This document shows positions 62,641 through 64,000 of a DNA stretch of 64,000 nt, in pieces (within the stretch, counting starts at the first letter, position 1; every line of letters starts with the position of its first letter). Origin of the DNA: Mallotus nudiflorus (taxonomy: Eukaryota; Streptophyta; Magnoliopsida; Malpighiales; Euphorbiaceae); contig CANTUR010000057.1 of the NCBI GenBank assembly GCA_947683625.1, positions 246,501-310,500 of the forward strand, in the 5' to 3' direction. A model generated the notes under the pieces. The model was not told the origin of the DNA. It ran no database searches and was given only the letters and a program-made list of their open reading frames with translations. The translations under genes and the position numbers were made by a program.

Positions 62641-64000
62641 TCACCGTACTACAGCTTCTTTGCCATGTGAAGCAGCAAGGCATGCGAGTTGATATATCGC
62701 ATTGAAATTTCTTTGAGCTATTGCTTCTTTATTAAATATGGCATCAGACAGAACAACAGATGATGCTCCACAGGATATATAGTCACCTATAGAATCTACA
62801 TCAAATTTCAAACAAATTTCATTTAAAATCAAGAAGCCAAGGGGATTAATGCTGTTCCCTACAAAAATGTATTATACTGTCATCAGAAATTTGAAATGAA
62901 AACTCTATAGCTAGAAATAACAGCAGATTTTCTTGACTGTTATATCAAAGGCTAGCAAAAAAATAAAGGAGAAGCTCAATATCCTACAACTTATAGTTTG
63001 AAGCAATGTTTAAGGTGGTCCTCAATAAGCTTTGTTTCTAATAATACAGAATTAATAACAATGTCTTCAGAGCTCAAACCTATCATTATGCCTTGAGAAG
63101 CAACCATTGGAATGTGAGCGAAAGGTTTATTCAATGCTGATATATAGTTGATACCACCTAAAGCAGAAACCGGGTAGACCTAGTTCACCAAAGAAAAACA
63201 AGACATAATCCATAAGGTCTTTCTTGGTCTGAACATAATCCCACCAGCCACAACATAAAGCATCCTTAAAGTGAAAATGGACAAGAGCCGATTAGACATG
63301 CAATTGCCTCCTTTACTGAGCACCTAAACAAATTCAGTGTGAAACTGAGATGTAATTGTCTATTCAAACAAGATTGTACATATTTGGAGAATGACTTTTT
63401 GCATTAAAACAGTTATGGTGATAACTTCTCTATATTGTTACCACCAAGTACAATACCTTAAGTACAGTGAAACTAACCTTAACAATTTTAGCGCCAGCAT
63501 CATAAGCAGACAATATCTGTAAAAGCAACTTCTGGTTATTATACTTTGATGGGAAAATAGTTCAGATTATTCAATTATCATCTTACAATTTAATGATAGT
63601 AAATTTACCATTATTTATATCAAAGCTGAGTAAATGAAGAGTACATCAAACTACTTAAGTTTGACTTGAGGAGGTTTCTTACCTCTGTTGGTGTCATTGC
63701 ACCAGGTATGTACAGAAGTTCACCATCCTGGACAACATCCATGATACCCTAATGAGAAAGCAAGTCAGTAAAGGGGAAAGAAGGGTGGAAAGAGCACATA
63801 AAAAAACCCCCTTCAAGTTTAATAATTCAGTCTTAGTCAAGAAGGAAATTCATGTAATTCTAAGAAAAGTAAATCCATACCTTTACCACTGCAGGACTCA
63901 TGATGAATTTAGCTCCAGCATTCTTTGCACTTATAGCATCCTCAGGACTTAAAACAGTACCAACCTGAAAAATATCAGCATCACCAGGAAACACCGTAGC
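62641..64000 (-). CDS. KDPG/KHG-type aldolase (2-dehydro-3-deoxy-phosphogluconate aldolase-like), 3' part
   Basis: Five minus-strand exons join in frame: 63964-63881, 63748-63683, 63516-63478, 63179-63080 and 62795-62641 (stop TGA). Each has GT donor and AG acceptor. They encode VGTVLSPEDA..NAGAKFIMSP, then MDVVQDGELLYIPGAMTPTE, ILSAYDAGAKIVK, VYPVSALGG..MVASQGIMI, and DSIGDYI..GASSVVLSDAIF. This is a class I aldolase barrel; the Schiff-base lysine of the family (K before (F/Y)P) is the last residue of the 39-nt exon, at the junction 63478/63179. The 3' end of the barrel is complete; the active-site Glu and N terminus lie beyond the window. 63965-64000 stays open in the same frame, so the first exon may continue. 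The enzyme class cleaves KDPG or KHG to pyruvate and an aldehyde; its role in plants is not settled. Confidence 0.92.

Overview
This is a window of AT-rich nuclear DNA from a flowering plant, almost certainly a eudicot; I cannot name the species. The evidence is plant-type LTR retrotransposons (Tekay/Del-like chromovirus Ty3-gypsy and Sirevirus-like Ty1-copia), a plant LINE, and three intron-bearing host genes of plant type. There are no prokaryotic features and no CRISPR array, and I recognised no tRNA or rRNA gene.

Positions 1-52,600 are repeats. A complete Ty3-gypsy element (A) lies at 61-11,567. It has 3.25-kb LTRs that differ at only about 1.2 % of sites and a perfect 5-bp target duplication, yet its polyprotein frame carries six stops. 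Next come AT-rich DNA with small dispersed and foldback repeats (11,573-17,047) and an inverted solo LTR (17,048-20,822). A nest follows (about 21,340-49,630): the RNase H end of a plant LINE is split by an old gypsy element (B, 21,686-46,195) and again by a solo LTR (46,333-49,567). Element B is itself interrupted three times: by a LINE reverse transcriptase fragment (21,991-22,413), by an inverted solo LTR with a perfect target duplication (24,373-28,227), and by an inverted Sirevirus-like copia element with a perfect target duplication (35,282-44,557). A foldback repeat lies at 51,617-52,580.

Positions 52,600-64,000 are gene space. They hold a GT37 fucosyltransferase (plus strand, two exons, 605 aa), converging with a UBA-domain protein (minus strand, 629 aa, 5'-UTR intron), and then the 3' exons of a KDPG/KHG-type aldolase (minus strand, cut by the window edge). 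These act in unrelated processes (Golgi cell-wall or glycan fucosylation, ubiquitin binding, 2-keto-acid aldol cleavage); nothing suggests joint function.

The least expected signal is inside the gypsy LTRs. Three short segments form hairpins, and several changes between copies are compensatory, as expected for a structured LTR leader RNA. The same G+C-rich blocks are bordered by splice-like AG and GT(G/A)AGT sequences, even in the diverged element B. I did not find an unmistakable new multi-gene system.
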